Shown here one piece after another: positions 8,868 through 17,743 of a stretch of 64,000 nucleotides of DNA. Every line of letters begins with the position of its first letter. The stretch's first letter is position 1. The DNA is from a virus. A model generated the notes under the pieces. That model had not been told where the DNA came from. It saw only the letters and a list, made by a program, of their open reading frames with translations, and made no database searches. The stretch spans positions 1 through 64,000 of the IMG/VR virus record IMGVR_UViG_3300027963_000035; one strand, given 5' to 3'. The position numbers and the translations under genes are program-made.

Positions 8868-10165
8868 AAGGAATAGGTCCTGTTAATTTTATTGGTATTG
8901 AAGAATCTTTAGAAAGAAGAGAAAATCTTAAAAAACAATTTTTGAGTCATGGAATAACAAATTTAATTCCTCATATATTTAAAAGGTATCATGAATATAA
9001 TTATAAGTTGAATGGAAATCTCGTTGATAAATTACATGAAAATAGTAAAGGCCCCATAACATCTCACATCAAAGCTCTAAAAAAATGGTATGACTCTACA
9101 AAAGAAGATTATACATTTTTTTGTGAAGATGATCTTTCATTAGAACCTGTGTCTTATTGGAACTTTACATGGGAAGAGTTTATCGATAGTCTTCCAAATA
9201 ATTGGGAGTGCGTTCAATTATCTTGGATACGCCCAAATAATGTCGATGTAGAATTTAGACAAAGACTAGCGGATGATTGGGGTGCAGCGGCATATTTGAT
9301 AAAAAGAGAGTATGCTAAAAAGATAATAGACAGTTATTATGTCAATGAAAATGAATTTAATCTGGACATAAATAATAATTTAATCCCCATTGTAGAAAAC
9401 ATAGTTTTTTCTGGGTTGGGTACAGTCTATAATATTCCAATATTTGTAGAAGACGTAAAAAATGTAAAATCAACATATCTTGGTAAAGATCCTACAGAAA
9501 TAAATGGACAGGGAGAATATCACTGGGATTCTTATAATTGGATAATTAATTGGTGGAAGAATAAGGGTCAATATATCAATCTTAATGATATGATTAAAAA
9601 AATTCCTCATATTTATGATAAGCCTCAGTTTGGAGAAAATTGGTTCACATACGCCAAACTATACAGAGATATGGTTCTTAGTTCATCCTCGGGCAGTCGA
9701 TTTGTTGAAGTTGGGTCTTGGAAGGGAAAATCTTCTAGCTTTATGGCTGTGGAAATTGCAAATTCAAATAAGAATATAGAATTTTATTGTGTTGATACTT
9801 GGATGGGAAGCTCGGAGCACAAGGAAATAAAAGAAATAGACTCTTTATATGAAACCTTTATCCAGAATATGAAACCACTGGAAGGGTATTACATTCCAAT
9901 TAAAAAACCTTCTATTGAAGCCGCAAATCAATTTCAAGATCATTCTTTGGACTTCGTGTTTATAGATGCATCTCATGAATATGAGGATGTTAAAAATGAT
10001 ATAAAGGCTTGGCTTCCAAAAGTAAAGAAAAATGGAATACTAGCTGGTCACGATTATTACACTGGTGAACAAAACTATCATCCTGGTGTAAAAAAGGCTG
10101 TCCATGAATGTTTAAATAACTTTATAACTTATGATGATTGTTTTGTATATAAAAATAATTTATAA
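8846..10165 (+). CDS. GT25-like glycosyltransferase fused to SAM methyltransferase
   Basis: Residues read from about 8879 give GPVNFIGIEESLERRENL, the typical start of GT25 (LPS-type) glycosyltransferases, followed by KGPITSHIKALKKW, FFCEDDLSLEP (acidic DD metal site) and GAAAYLIKREYAKK. After about residue 250 a class I methyltransferase of the Methyltransf_24 type follows: RFVEVGSWKGKSSSFMA, FYCVDTWMGS, LDFVFIDASHEYEDVKND, GILAGHDYY. The first usual in-frame start is TTG 8942, which would cut into the GT25 domain. I therefore extend to the upstream stop-free frame, which begins inside the A13 run. A -1 shift there would fuse it to the FkbM protein. The acceptor glycan is unknown. Confidence 0.75.
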   Translation, partial: KKKNNKLKGIGPVNFIGIEESLERRENLKKQFLSHGITNLIPHIFKRYHEYNYKLNGNLVDKLHENSKGPITSHIKALKKWYDSTKEDYTFFCEDDLSLEPVSYWNFTWEEFIDSLPNNWECVQLSWIRPNNVDVEFRQRLADDWGAAAYLIKREYAKKIIDSYYVNENEFNLDINNNLIPIVENIVFSGLGTVYNIPIFVEDVKNVKSTYLGKDPTEINGQGEYHWDSYNWIINWWKNKGQYINLNDMIKKIPHIYDKPQFGENWFTYAKLYRDMVLSSSSGSRFVEVGSWKGKSSSFMAVEIANSNKNIEFYCVDTWMGSSEHKEIKEIDSLYETFIQNMKPLEGYYIPIKKPSIEAANQFQDHSLDFVFIDASHEYEDVKNDIKAWLPKVKKNGILAGHDYYTGEQNYHPGVKKAVHECLNNFITYDDCFVYKNNL

Positions 10166-10181
10166 TTTAATATATATTCAT

Positions 10182-10451
10182 ATGAAAAAGTTTAAAGATT
10201 ACATTAAAGATAAAAAAGACCACAATGTTATATTGACCGGATTAAATGTTGACGAAAATTTTTGGAATAATTTTCTTTTGGTTATCAATAATAGTCAAGG
10301 ATTATCTGATCTTTTAGGAGTTTCTAAAAATAAGATTTCAACTTGGAACAAAAAAATAAGAGATGCTTTAAAAGAACATGAAAATAGAGATCAAAAAGTT
10401 TTAAGAAATAAAAAGATCATCAGAACTGGTCTTAAAAATTCTTCCAAATAA
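10182..10451 (+). CDS. Small protein with T4-type capsid-targeting N-terminus
   Basis: An 89-aa basic protein. The ATG at 10182 is chosen because its product begins MKKFKDYIKD, which fits the capsid-targeting consensus found in about fourteen proteins of this window; upstream ATGs only add a hydrophobic translation of the AT-rich leader. The rest contains ILTGLNVDENFWNNFLLVI, then a helix-turn-helix-like GLSDLLGVSKNKISTWNKKI. It could therefore be a small DNA-binding protein delivered with the genome. It converges with the methylase gene, overlapping it by 20 bases. Confidence 0.6.
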   Translation: MKKFKDYIKDKKDHNVILTGLNVDENFWNNFLLVINNSQGLSDLLGVSKNKISTWNKKIRDALKEHENRDQKVLRNKKIIRTGLKNSSK

Positions 10452-11175
10452 ATTCTTTTTTATTCTTATTTGATATTTTCTTTCTATTCCAATCTTTGTA
10501 TAGCTTTTTATATAATAAACTATCACTACCACTTAGTATTATTTTGCTATTGGACTTCATTAAAACTTTAGATAAGTCTATGTGCTCTTCTTCTGTCATG
10601 TAATCTTTATATGGACACTGTGATTTTCTATTTTTAACATATCTTGGTGGATCACAATACATCAAAACATTCTCGCTATTAAATATTCCAATTATTTCTA
10701 TAGCCGTATTATTAAAAACAAAAACGTCGGATAATTTTAGAGATATCTGATTCAAGTTCTCCACATTAGTGTTCCAGCTTTCAATATTTTCTATTTTTTT
10801 TCTTTTATTTTTTGAATAACAATAGTTTTTGCACAATCCCCCTCTGCTTGTTCTGTATAGGATATACTGATTTATGGCGTAATCTACATTGTTCTTAAAC
10901 TTATTACGTTTTAATTCTTTTTTGAAAGTTTGTTGATTATAGTTGATTTTTTTAAGTTTGCTTATTGCTTTTTTCCCATCATCTCTCATCACTGTTAAGA
11001 AGTTACTTATTCCATTATTTAAATCATTTAATACTGTTATTTCTGAATTTTCTTTTTTGAGAAACACATTGCAGCATCCGCAAAAAGGCTCGCAATAAAT
11101 GAGATCCTTATGGTTTTCTGGCATTTCTTCTAATATTATATCGGAAAGTTTTCTAGATTTCATTTGGCCTTTCAT
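10432..11175 (-). CDS. DNA adenine methyltransferase (D12/Dam class)
   Basis: A 247-aa N6-adenine methyltransferase. The SAM-binding motif reads EPFCGCCNVFLKKENSEITV with LNDLNN following (FxGxG-type motif with Cys replacements), and the catalytic motif near residue 175 reads MYCDPPRYVKN. In the D12 family the latter is normally DPPY; here an Arg sits before the Tyr, which is unusual. Spacing between the motifs and total length fit Dam-like enzymes. Such phage methylases commonly protect the genome from restriction. The 5' end overlaps the zinc-ribbon gene upstream by 23 bases, suggesting translational coupling. Confidence 0.8.
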   Translation of the reverse strand: MKGQMKSRKLSDIILEEMPENHKDLIYCEPFCGCCNVFLKKENSEITVLNDLNNGISNFLTVMRDDGKKAISKLKKINYNQQTFKKELKRNKFKNNVDYAINQYILYRTSRGGLCKNYCYSKNKRKKIENIESWNTNVENLNQISLKLSDVFVFNNTAIEIIGIFNSENVLMYCDPPRYVKNRKSQCPYKDYMTEEEHIDLSKVLMKSNSKIILSGSDSLLYKKLYKDWNRKKISNKNKKEFIWKNF

Positions 11176-11371
11176 CTTCTTCTATTTTATTTACAAAAGC
11201 ATTACAAGCTGTACAGCTAACATTAAAATGTCCGTAACCCTTAAGTTTTCCAGGCCAATACCAGCCCAACGGATTCTTTTCATGACAATTAACACATAAA
11301 ACACTCATTATCTTTTTTTCTTTTGCCGTGTTTTCGTCTATATAAAAGTAGCAATCTTCTTGAATTTTCAT
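11153..11371 (-). CDS. Small zinc-ribbon-like protein
   Basis: A 72-aa protein with two CxxC knuckles: VLCVNCHEKNP (about residues 25-35) and VSCTACNAFVN (about 50-60), separated by GWYWPGKLKGYGHF. Four cysteines in this arrangement would bind one zinc. It is probably cotranscribed with the overlapping methylase gene downstream and divergent from the portal gene. Similar short restriction-alleviation-type (Lar) zinc ribbons occur in phages, but the match is too weak to name it. Confidence 0.6.
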   Translation of the reverse strand: MKIQEDCYFYIDENTAKEKKIMSVLCVNCHEKNPLGWYWPGKLKGYGHFNVSCTACNAFVNKIEEDERPNEI

Positions 11372-11458
11372 GAGTTTTTACTTTATTATGTAATAGAGTC
11401 GATTTTTTTCAATTTTTGCTCTTATTTTTTACCGTAAAACCAATAACTATATTACATT

Positions 11459-13969
11459 ATGGCATGGTCAGACTATTTTAAATTGTTTACATTTGGTTTC
11501 CAAAAGGATCCAAGTTCTAAGGTACAAGATACTAAAAATCTTACTGGGGCAGGCATCGCTCAAGCGGATGCCCTGCAGACATTTGCCGGTGATGATGTAG
11601 TTAATAATCCAGGTGGACTGATGGCATATCGTCAAACAAACGATATGATCGATATAACCACCCTAACGAATAGAACTGCTAGATACAAGGAATATGAGAG
11701 GCTTAGAAATCTACCCGAGATAGAAACTGTTGTTACGGTAATATCCGATGAAGCATGTGTTAGCGGAAACACAGAAATAAGCACTCCTTTTGGACTTAAA
11801 AAAATTGAAGACTTGGTAAAAAACAACCCAGATGAAAGATTTCTAGTTTATTGCTACGATGAAATTTCTAAAGATTATACCCTTGGCTGGGCATATAATC
11901 CAAGATTGGTTAAGAAAGAGAAAACAATAACCATAATATTGGATGATGGAAGCAAATTCACAGCTACTAGTGATCACAAAGTTTTAAACCGAAATGGGGA
12001 TTGGGTGGAAACAGGCTCCTTGAAAGAAGGAGACACACTCATGGCATTCTATAGATTGCCTGTAAATAATTATCAAACTAAATTAAATAAAAATCAGTTC
12101 CCCAGAGTATTTACATACAACAAAGGTTGGACTCACGAGAGAATGTTCGTTGATGAATGGCGAACAGGAAAAGTAGAAGAAGAAAATAAAAAGACATCAA
12201 AAATACTTCACATGTTAAGTAAAGGATTGGCTTTAAATAAAACATGTGAGTTAATCGGAATGACAGTTCCGGGTGTAATTGCTAATTTAAAGAGGATTGG
12301 GTTCACTACCACCGAAGTTCATAGATTAAGTAAGAAACAAGACCGCCGCAGAGTTATAGGTGTTTTCAAAAATGAAACAGAAGAAAATGTATATGATATA
12401 AGTGTAGAAAAACATAAGTGCTTTTGCACAGATAGTGTGGTCTTACATAATTGTCAAAAAGACACAGAAGGTAACATATGCAAATTGGAAATATCAAATG
12501 AAGAAGTTAGAAAAGAATTAGAATTCTTATTCTTCCATCGACAGATGTTGAATATAAATAAAAATGGGTGGAGCTGGTTTAAGAATCTTTGTGTGAATGG
12601 AGATCACTTCTTAGAACTGATAATAGATCCAGATAATCCGGAGGACGGATTATATAAAGCCATATCCCTGCCAGCAGAGACTATGTATCGCATAGAAACT
12701 ATCCGGGGTAAATTAATAGAATTCCAACAGAGTAAAGAAGGGCCGGACTATAGTGCTTTGATGAACCCCATACCATTGGGTCAAGATAATTTCGATCTTC
12801 AAAAATCTACTGCCATAAGATTCAACTTAAATCAAATCGTTCATTTCAGAATAGGAGAAGATAGAAAATTATTTTATCCTTATGGAGTGAGTTTGATAGA
12901 ACCAGCCAGAAGCCCTGCTCATCAATTAAGATTGATGGAAGATGCCATGGTCACATATAGATTAGCTAGAGCACCTGAGAGAAGAGTGTTTTATGTAGAT
13001 GTTGGTCAATTACCACCATTTAAAGTTGATAGCTTAATCGATAGAATGAAGGACCAGTTCAGAAAAAGAAAAATAGCCATGGGAAGCGGTTCCAGTGCTA
13101 ATCAAGTAGATGAAAGATGGCAGCCACCTGCAGTAGATGAAGATTATTGGTTGCCATTAAGGCCGGGCAGTAACACCAGAATAGAAACTCTTCCTGGGGC
13201 ACAGAATTTAGGTGAAGTTGATGATGCAATTTATTTTAGAAATAAACTTTTTGTGAGTTTAAATTTTCCAAAAAGTTATTTTAGTGGAGAGGACGTCAAT
13301 GCTACGAGAATGACTTTATCCGCACAGGATGTTAAATTTGCAAGAATGATCGAGAGATTACAATCTTCTTTTGAAGATGGGCTCTACGACATAGCAGATA
13401 GACACCTATATCTTCGTGGATTTCCTCAAGAACTCTATAAAGATCTTAAAATAAAGATGACTCCTCCAAGCGATTGGAGAGAATTAAGTAGAGCTGAAGT
13501 TGTTAATTCTAGATTAAATGTTGCCACACAACTTAAAACAGCAAATTTAATGAGCGATTATGATATTTACACTCAGTGGCTTCAATACAATGATCAAGAA
13601 ACTTCTGAGATGCTTAGTAGATTAAAGATTCAAAAACTAGAAGAATTAAAGATTCAAGTTTTATCTCAAAATCCTCAATTATTGGGGGTGGGCATTCCTC
13701 AAGAAAATAACGGAGATGAAACTGAGTTATCCGCAGTCCCTGGCGGCCCCGCACAAAATTTAGAGGCTCCTTCCGAAGATAGTGGAGAAACTGAAACTGA
13801 AACTCCTCAAGAAGAGCCCGCTCCATCTGAGGAGGAAACCTCAGAGGATAATAATGCCAAACCCCTCCCAGAACCAGATAAGCAGGATGTTGAAAAATAC
13901 GGTCTAGAAATAAAGGATTATGAAACAGAAATGGATAGTGAAAATCCAGACTACTCTATAGACGGTTAA
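11459..13969 (+). CDS. Portal protein (T4 gp20-like) interrupted by an intein
   Basis: An 836-aa ORF. The exteins are a T4-type portal vertex protein: residues after the intein include FNLNQIVHFRIGEDRKLFYP, YGVSLIEPARSPAHQLRLME and RAPERRVFYVDVGQLPPF, which closely parallel T4 gp20. Residues 100-331 are an intein. The joined extein of about 604 aa is near the usual size for gp20-type portals with a longer acidic C-terminus (many Glu, Pro, Ser after residue 750). The portal forms the dodecameric ring through which DNA is packaged. It converges with the subtilase gene, overlapping by 4 bases. Confidence 0.95.
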   Translation: MAWSDYFKLFTFGFQKDPSSKVQDTKNLTGAGIAQADALQTFAGDDVVNNPGGLMAYRQTNDMIDITTLTNRTARYKEYERLRNLPEIETVVTVISDEACVSGNTEISTPFGLKKIEDLVKNNPDERFLVYCYDEISKDYTLGWAYNPRLVKKEKTITIILDDGSKFTATSDHKVLNRNGDWVETGSLKEGDTLMAFYRLPVNNYQTKLNKNQFPRVFTYNKGWTHERMFVDEWRTGKVEEENKKTSKILHMLSKGLALNKTCELIGMTVPGVIANLKRIGFTTTEVHRLSKKQDRRRVIGVFKNETEENVYDISVEKHKCFCTDSVVLHNCQKDTEGNICKLEISNEEVRKELEFLFFHRQMLNINKNGWSWFKNLCVNGDHFLELIIDPDNPEDGLYKAISLPAETMYRIETIRGKLIEFQQSKEGPDYSALMNPIPLGQDNFDLQKSTAIRFNLNQIVHFRIGEDRKLFYPYGVSLIEPARSPAHQLRLMEDAMVTYRLARAPERRVFYVDVGQLPPFKVDSLIDRMKDQFRKRKIAMGSGSSANQVDERWQPPAVDEDYWLPLRPGSNTRIETLPGAQNLGEVDDAIYFRNKLFVSLNFPKSYFSGEDVNATRMTLSAQDVKFARMIERLQSSFEDGLYDIADRHLYLRGFPQELYKDLKIKMTPPSDWRELSRAEVVNSRLNVATQLKTANLMSDYDIYTQWLQYNDQETSEMLSRLKIQKLEELKIQVLSQNPQLLGVGIPQENNGDETELSAVPGGPAQNLEAPSEDSGETETETPQEEPAPSEEETSEDNNAKPLPEPDKQDVEKYGLEIKDYETEMDSENPDYSIDG
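11756..12451 (+). other. Mini-intein in the portal protein
   Basis: The intein begins at Cys100 (block A, CVSGNTEISTPFGLKKIEDL) and ends at Asn331 in VVLHN, followed by the +1 Cys (block G His-Asn-Cys). Block B is visible as ATSDHKVLN with the TxxH-type Thr-Ser-Asp-His, and block F as VYDISVEKHKCFC. At 232 residues it is too short for a LAGLIDADG endonuclease. The middle (about residues 230-305 of the ORF) holds a helix-turn-helix-like segment, MLSKGLALNKTCELIGMTVP, perhaps a remnant of a homing domain. Removal restores VISDEACQKDTEG, continuous portal sequence. Confidence 0.93.
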
Positions 13970-16512
13970 CTATACAAGGTATAACTTATACCTGGAAAAT
14001 AGGCAGATCTGTTGGCCCCTCCCAATAAAGAGGTGAGATCAGAATAGCTGCCGCCTGTATCATTGACAGTGTTTCTTGAGGTGCCTCTAATAAATTGAAT
14101 TGCAGTTAATTGATTTATATTTCTGTTGGTTGTGGCGTGGGATGCTATCATGCCACATACTTGTGGACTAGCCATGCTTGTTCCGCTTAATTTTGACACA
14201 TAGTATGTAATTGGTTTTCCGATACTTCTAATATCAGGAATACTTGGATATCCGGGAAAAATACTGTGTGTCGTTGAAGCTATCATATCCCCAGGTGAAT
14301 AAACATCTACTCTGGGTCCTGTATTGCTCCAAGTATTTTTTGTTTCTGCTACCAATCTACTTAAAGATCCTACGCTAATTACATTTGGGCAAGCCGTTGG
14401 ACTTGATCCTCTGTGATAATACGTCTCATACATGAATTCAGTAAAATATATTGGGTCCACTCCTTCTGGTAGATACCAACCAAATCCTGGGACTACCACA
14501 TTTAGTTTATTGTCATAATCCGGTCCTCCTGGCACATCTATTTTGGTAGAATTATTGCCCGCCGCCCCTACAACAACTACTCCAGAATTCATCAGGTCTG
14601 TTAAATCTGCTTCCATAGTAATAGTTCTTATTCCTATGTCTATGAATCTTTTACCTTGCATCAATGGATCCGAGTAAGCATAAGATATTAATCCAAAATT
14701 ATTTAATTGTTCTTTTGAAAACCCTCCTCCATTTGTAAATACCACATTTGGTGGTGAGGTATATCCGGAACCTTGATGTGTTATATTTATTCCTATGATT
14801 TTTCCTTGATTTACCCCGGTGCCCAGCACCGCTCTTGCCTCTGCCTTATTTCCGGTTTTAACTCCATCCACCACAGAATTTCCGCCATAAAAGCTAACAA
14901 TTGGATCGGAGGTGTAGCCTTCTCCACACAACCAGGTGTATTTTATACTTTCAACAACATATCTTTCATATATTGTTCCATTTATATTATCTTGAACTAT
15001 CTTATAAGTTGGTTCTCCGTGATAGTCTATAAAAATATCGCCGTTTTTAATTGTACTCAAATCACCATCTGTGTGATTATCCTCAAATGCAAGTATGCTT
15101 ATTTGAGCTGGGGTGGAAGGATTTCCTCCGCTTAATATAACTTCTGGAAAATTTAAATACCCTGATCCTCCATTATTAACAATGGGTTCATTCAAAACCC
15201 CAGACTTTATTTTACATGTTGCCCGTGCTGTTCTTCCTCCATTTGGAGGAGGAGGGAAAGTTATAGTAGGAGGCGTAGTATATCCACTTCCCCTGTTTTG
15301 CATCTCTATATAATAAATTCCAGACCCCTCAACCATCCTAATCGATCCTCTACCTCTTGCCGTTTGGCCTCCCGCAGGAGCAGGGCTGAATGTTATCGGA
15401 ACCCACTCAACCCACGAAGTTGGATATCGCTCGCAGGCAGCGCAAGGATACCCCTCCCCAGGATCGGTTATTGTTATTTCATATATTGTTCCATTTCCAA
15501 CTGGTGCTTTTGCTCTGGCTTGTCCTCCCCCGTAAAATGACACTGTCGGTTCATTTGTATAATTTTTTCCCTGATTTGTAATGGCTCCAGAAACAACCTT
15601 GCCAGAATCAACAGTTGTTGTTGCTGTGGCCCCAGAATAATTTCTTGTAGAAGTATATTTTACGCCTCTGTATGTTACGTCTATAATATTTCTGACATCA
15701 ATTCCACCAATGCCAACCCCGTAGCTATGATTTGTTATAGTGGGATTTTTTGTTCCTTTTTTAATATTTACTGGTTTATTTTCGTGCCAGACTTTAATAG
15801 CATGTAAATATAGATCATGCGGACCATCTGACCTCCAATCTCGGCCGTCGACCATCTCTGCGTGATATGGTGATATGTTATATATATTTGCTTTTGGTGC
15901 CCAACCCTGAGTATTTCCGGCTATTGTTCCTCCTACATGAGCACCGTGATTGTTATCTTCTGTTTCTAGATAATTGTCTGGATTTACATATGGTTCATAA
16001 TTGTATTTTTCATATGGCCGGAAATTATCCGGAACCCCATATGGATATAAAACATTGAACCAATCTATTTGGTTTACTCTGCTTCCGCCTGTTCCATCTT
16101 TTCTTAATGCAAACTCTGGATTATTTGGGTCTATGTGTCCATCTACTACAACAACATCTACATCTTCTCCTGTTGGTATTCTGTAGATTGCTGCTACTGC
16201 ATCTGACGGCGCAGCTTGCATTCTTATATTTTTTTCTTCACCATAATCACGACCAGGATCTAGAATCAGGGGTTTTATTTTATAAGGGATTTTCTGTTGA
16301 ATTGCTTCCACTCTTGGATCTTTTTCAAGTTTTTCTGCTTCTTCTTCTGTTAATCTAAAAGATAAAACTCTTCTTTGTAAATTTGTGTTATTTAAAGCTA
16401 AACATTTTTTTTCCGGAATATATTCATCTCCCGAGTCTTTTTTCATGTCATCTAAGAATGAAGTCTTATCTTTTATGTCTTTTAATACTAAATTATATAT
16501 TTTTTCTTTCAT
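13966..16512 (-). CDS. Subtilisin-like serine protease (S8) with inserted repeat region
   Basis: ATG 16512 is preferred over the in-frame GTG 16521 because it lies just after the upstream stop and has a GGGGTG-type ribosome site. An inhibitor-I9-like propeptide precedes the catalytic triad: Asp124 (VDVVVVDGHID), His189 (NNHGAHVGGTIAG) and Ser779 (GTSMASPQVCGMIA); GAAGNNST supplies the oxyanion Asn. About 330 residues inserted between the His and Ser parts carry five or more GxGYTxxPxVxF-type beta repeats, as found in phage fibre proteins. It probably acts as a virion-associated or self-processing protease. Follows a Thr/Pro-linker protein in the same operon. Confidence 0.9.
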   Translation of the reverse strand: MKEKIYNLVLKDIKDKTSFLDDMKKDSGDEYIPEKKCLALNNTNLQRRVLSFRLTEEEAEKLEKDPRVEAIQQKIPYKIKPLILDPGRDYGEEKNIRMQAAPSDAVAAIYRIPTGEDVDVVVVDGHIDPNNPEFALRKDGTGGSRVNQIDWFNVLYPYGVPDNFRPYEKYNYEPYVNPDNYLETEDNNHGAHVGGTIAGNTQGWAPKANIYNISPYHAEMVDGRDWRSDGPHDLYLHAIKVWHENKPVNIKKGTKNPTITNHSYGVGIGGIDVRNIIDVTYRGVKYTSTRNYSGATATTTVDSGKVVSGAITNQGKNYTNEPTVSFYGGGQARAKAPVGNGTIYEITITDPGEGYPCAACERYPTSWVEWVPITFSPAPAGGQTARGRGSIRMVEGSGIYYIEMQNRGSGYTTPPTITFPPPPNGGRTARATCKIKSGVLNEPIVNNGGSGYLNFPEVILSGGNPSTPAQISILAFEDNHTDGDLSTIKNGDIFIDYHGEPTYKIVQDNINGTIYERYVVESIKYTWLCGEGYTSDPIVSFYGGNSVVDGVKTGNKAEARAVLGTGVNQGKIIGINITHQGSGYTSPPNVVFTNGGGFSKEQLNNFGLISYAYSDPLMQGKRFIDIGIRTITMEADLTDLMNSGVVVVGAAGNNSTKIDVPGGPDYDNKLNVVVPGFGWYLPEGVDPIYFTEFMYETYYHRGSSPTACPNVISVGSLSRLVAETKNTWSNTGPRVDVYSPGDMIASTTHSIFPGYPSIPDIRSIGKPITYYVSKLSGTSMASPQVCGMIASHATTNRNINQLTAIQFIRGTSRNTVNDTGGSYSDLTSLLGGANRSAYFPGISYTLYS

Positions 16513-16513
16513 G

Positions 16514-17734
16514 TTATTCACCCCATCCTGAAATATTATTTTGATTTATCATTCTTAATAATCCCCAATTAATATAATTTTGATCAATATCTCTAGATCT
16601 ATTATAATTTGATATTGAACTAACCTGCATGTTGTCGAAAATACAATTGGCGCCCAAAGCCCTTATGCCTATACCACCATATCCTGGGATGCTTGTATTA
16701 ACGGCAGAAACTATTTGTGTATTATTAAAATACAGTGTTAAAGAACTTCCCAATGTTTTAAAAGCTAGTACGCCTACGGTGTTTGTAGAATTTATTGGTG
16801 ATGAACTTAGTAATGACCATGATCCATTGTTGGACCATATTTGACCGTAATATGTAGTTCCATTTTTTGCAATCATTCCCAAATACATATACCCATCACC
16901 AAATACTCCATATGGATCGGCTGTATATCTAGTTATAATTCCTCCTCCTGAACCCACAGGCATATATGATCTTGCTGCTCCCGTAGGTATCGATGAATTT
17001 ATTAAATCCACATAACAACTAATAAAAGAATCTTTTTCTCTTATTCCATTAAGTGTCATTAAAGAGATGGATGGATCCACGCCCACTGCAGAATTATTAG
17101 ATATTATAAAATTTCCTATGCGTTCACGCCAATAACCTGATATGTAAGGGTTATTTTGTCTGTTGAAATCATCATAGAATGGCAAGGATGCTTCCACTAT
17201 TGCTGGAGGAGCTATTGTTAGAGTAGGAGTGCTGGTTAATGTGGGCGTGCTTGTTTTGGTAGGAGTTAATGTTGGGGTTGATGTTGGGGTGGGAGTGGAA
17301 GTTCTGGTTGGTGTTAAAGTGGGGGTGGAAGTTTTAGTTGGAGTTAATGTTTTAGTATTGGTTGGTGTAGGAGTATTTGTTAAAGTAGGAGTAGGCGTTT
17401 TAGTTGGAGTTAAAGTTGGAGTACTTGTTTTTGTCACTGTGGGAGTGGGAGTGACTTGCATTAAGGTCATACCTCCTATCCAACTGGATGAGCATGCTGG
17501 TATTACTGTCCATCCTACCCCGTTCCAGAAACAATGATAATTGTCTACGCAACTGGTGTAGTTTGATCTGTTTTGTGTTCCTGGTGCGGTTTGAGATGCC
17601 GATGATACTTTGTAGTTTCTCGCTGATTCAATTTTTGCTATGTAATCTAAATTTCTCTGATCCCAGGATAAAGAATTGGGTGCACCGTATCTCGCTCTTA
17701 AATTAAAAGGATCACTAAAAACAATGTTCGCCAT
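16514..17734 (-). CDS. Virion-like protein with Thr-Pro linker and concanavalin-type domain
   Basis: A 406-aa protein in three parts. Residues 1-90 contain the segment YTSCVDNYHCFWNGVGW. Residues about 95-175 are a long linker of TPT/TPTLTP repeats encoded by degenerate 6- to 12-bp units. Residues about 180-385 form a jelly-roll-like domain (LPFYDDFNRQN at its start, then GVLAFKTLGSSLTLYFNN and GGIGIRALGANCIFDNMQVS) of the LamG/concanavalin type that often binds sugars. Located directly upstream of the subtilase, probably in one operon. Likely a virion appendage protein. Confidence 0.65.
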   Translation of the reverse strand: MANIVFSDPFNLRARYGAPNSLSWDQRNLDYIAKIESARNYKVSSASQTAPGTQNRSNYTSCVDNYHCFWNGVGWTVIPACSSSWIGGMTLMQVTPTPTVTKTSTPTLTPTKTPTPTLTNTPTPTNTKTLTPTKTSTPTLTPTRTSTPTPTSTPTLTPTKTSTPTLTSTPTLTIAPPAIVEASLPFYDDFNRQNNPYISGYWRERIGNFIISNNSAVGVDPSISLMTLNGIREKDSFISCYVDLINSSIPTGAARSYMPVGSGGGIITRYTADPYGVFGDGYMYLGMIAKNGTTYYGQIWSNNGSWSLLSSSPINSTNTVGVLAFKTLGSSLTLYFNNTQIVSAVNTSIPGYGGIGIRALGANCIFDNMQVSSISNYNRSRDIDQNYINWGLLRMINQNNISGWGE

Positions 17735-17743
17735 TTAAAAAAC

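Noticed and set aside
14773-16358. Plus-strand frames opposite the subtilase gene
   Set aside because: The minus-strand frame carries a full S8 triad; the plus frames are shadows without motifs.
17229-17537. Val-Gly repeat frame on the plus strand (elastin-like)
   Set aside because: It is the complement of the Thr-Pro linker of the minus-strand gene at 16514-17734.
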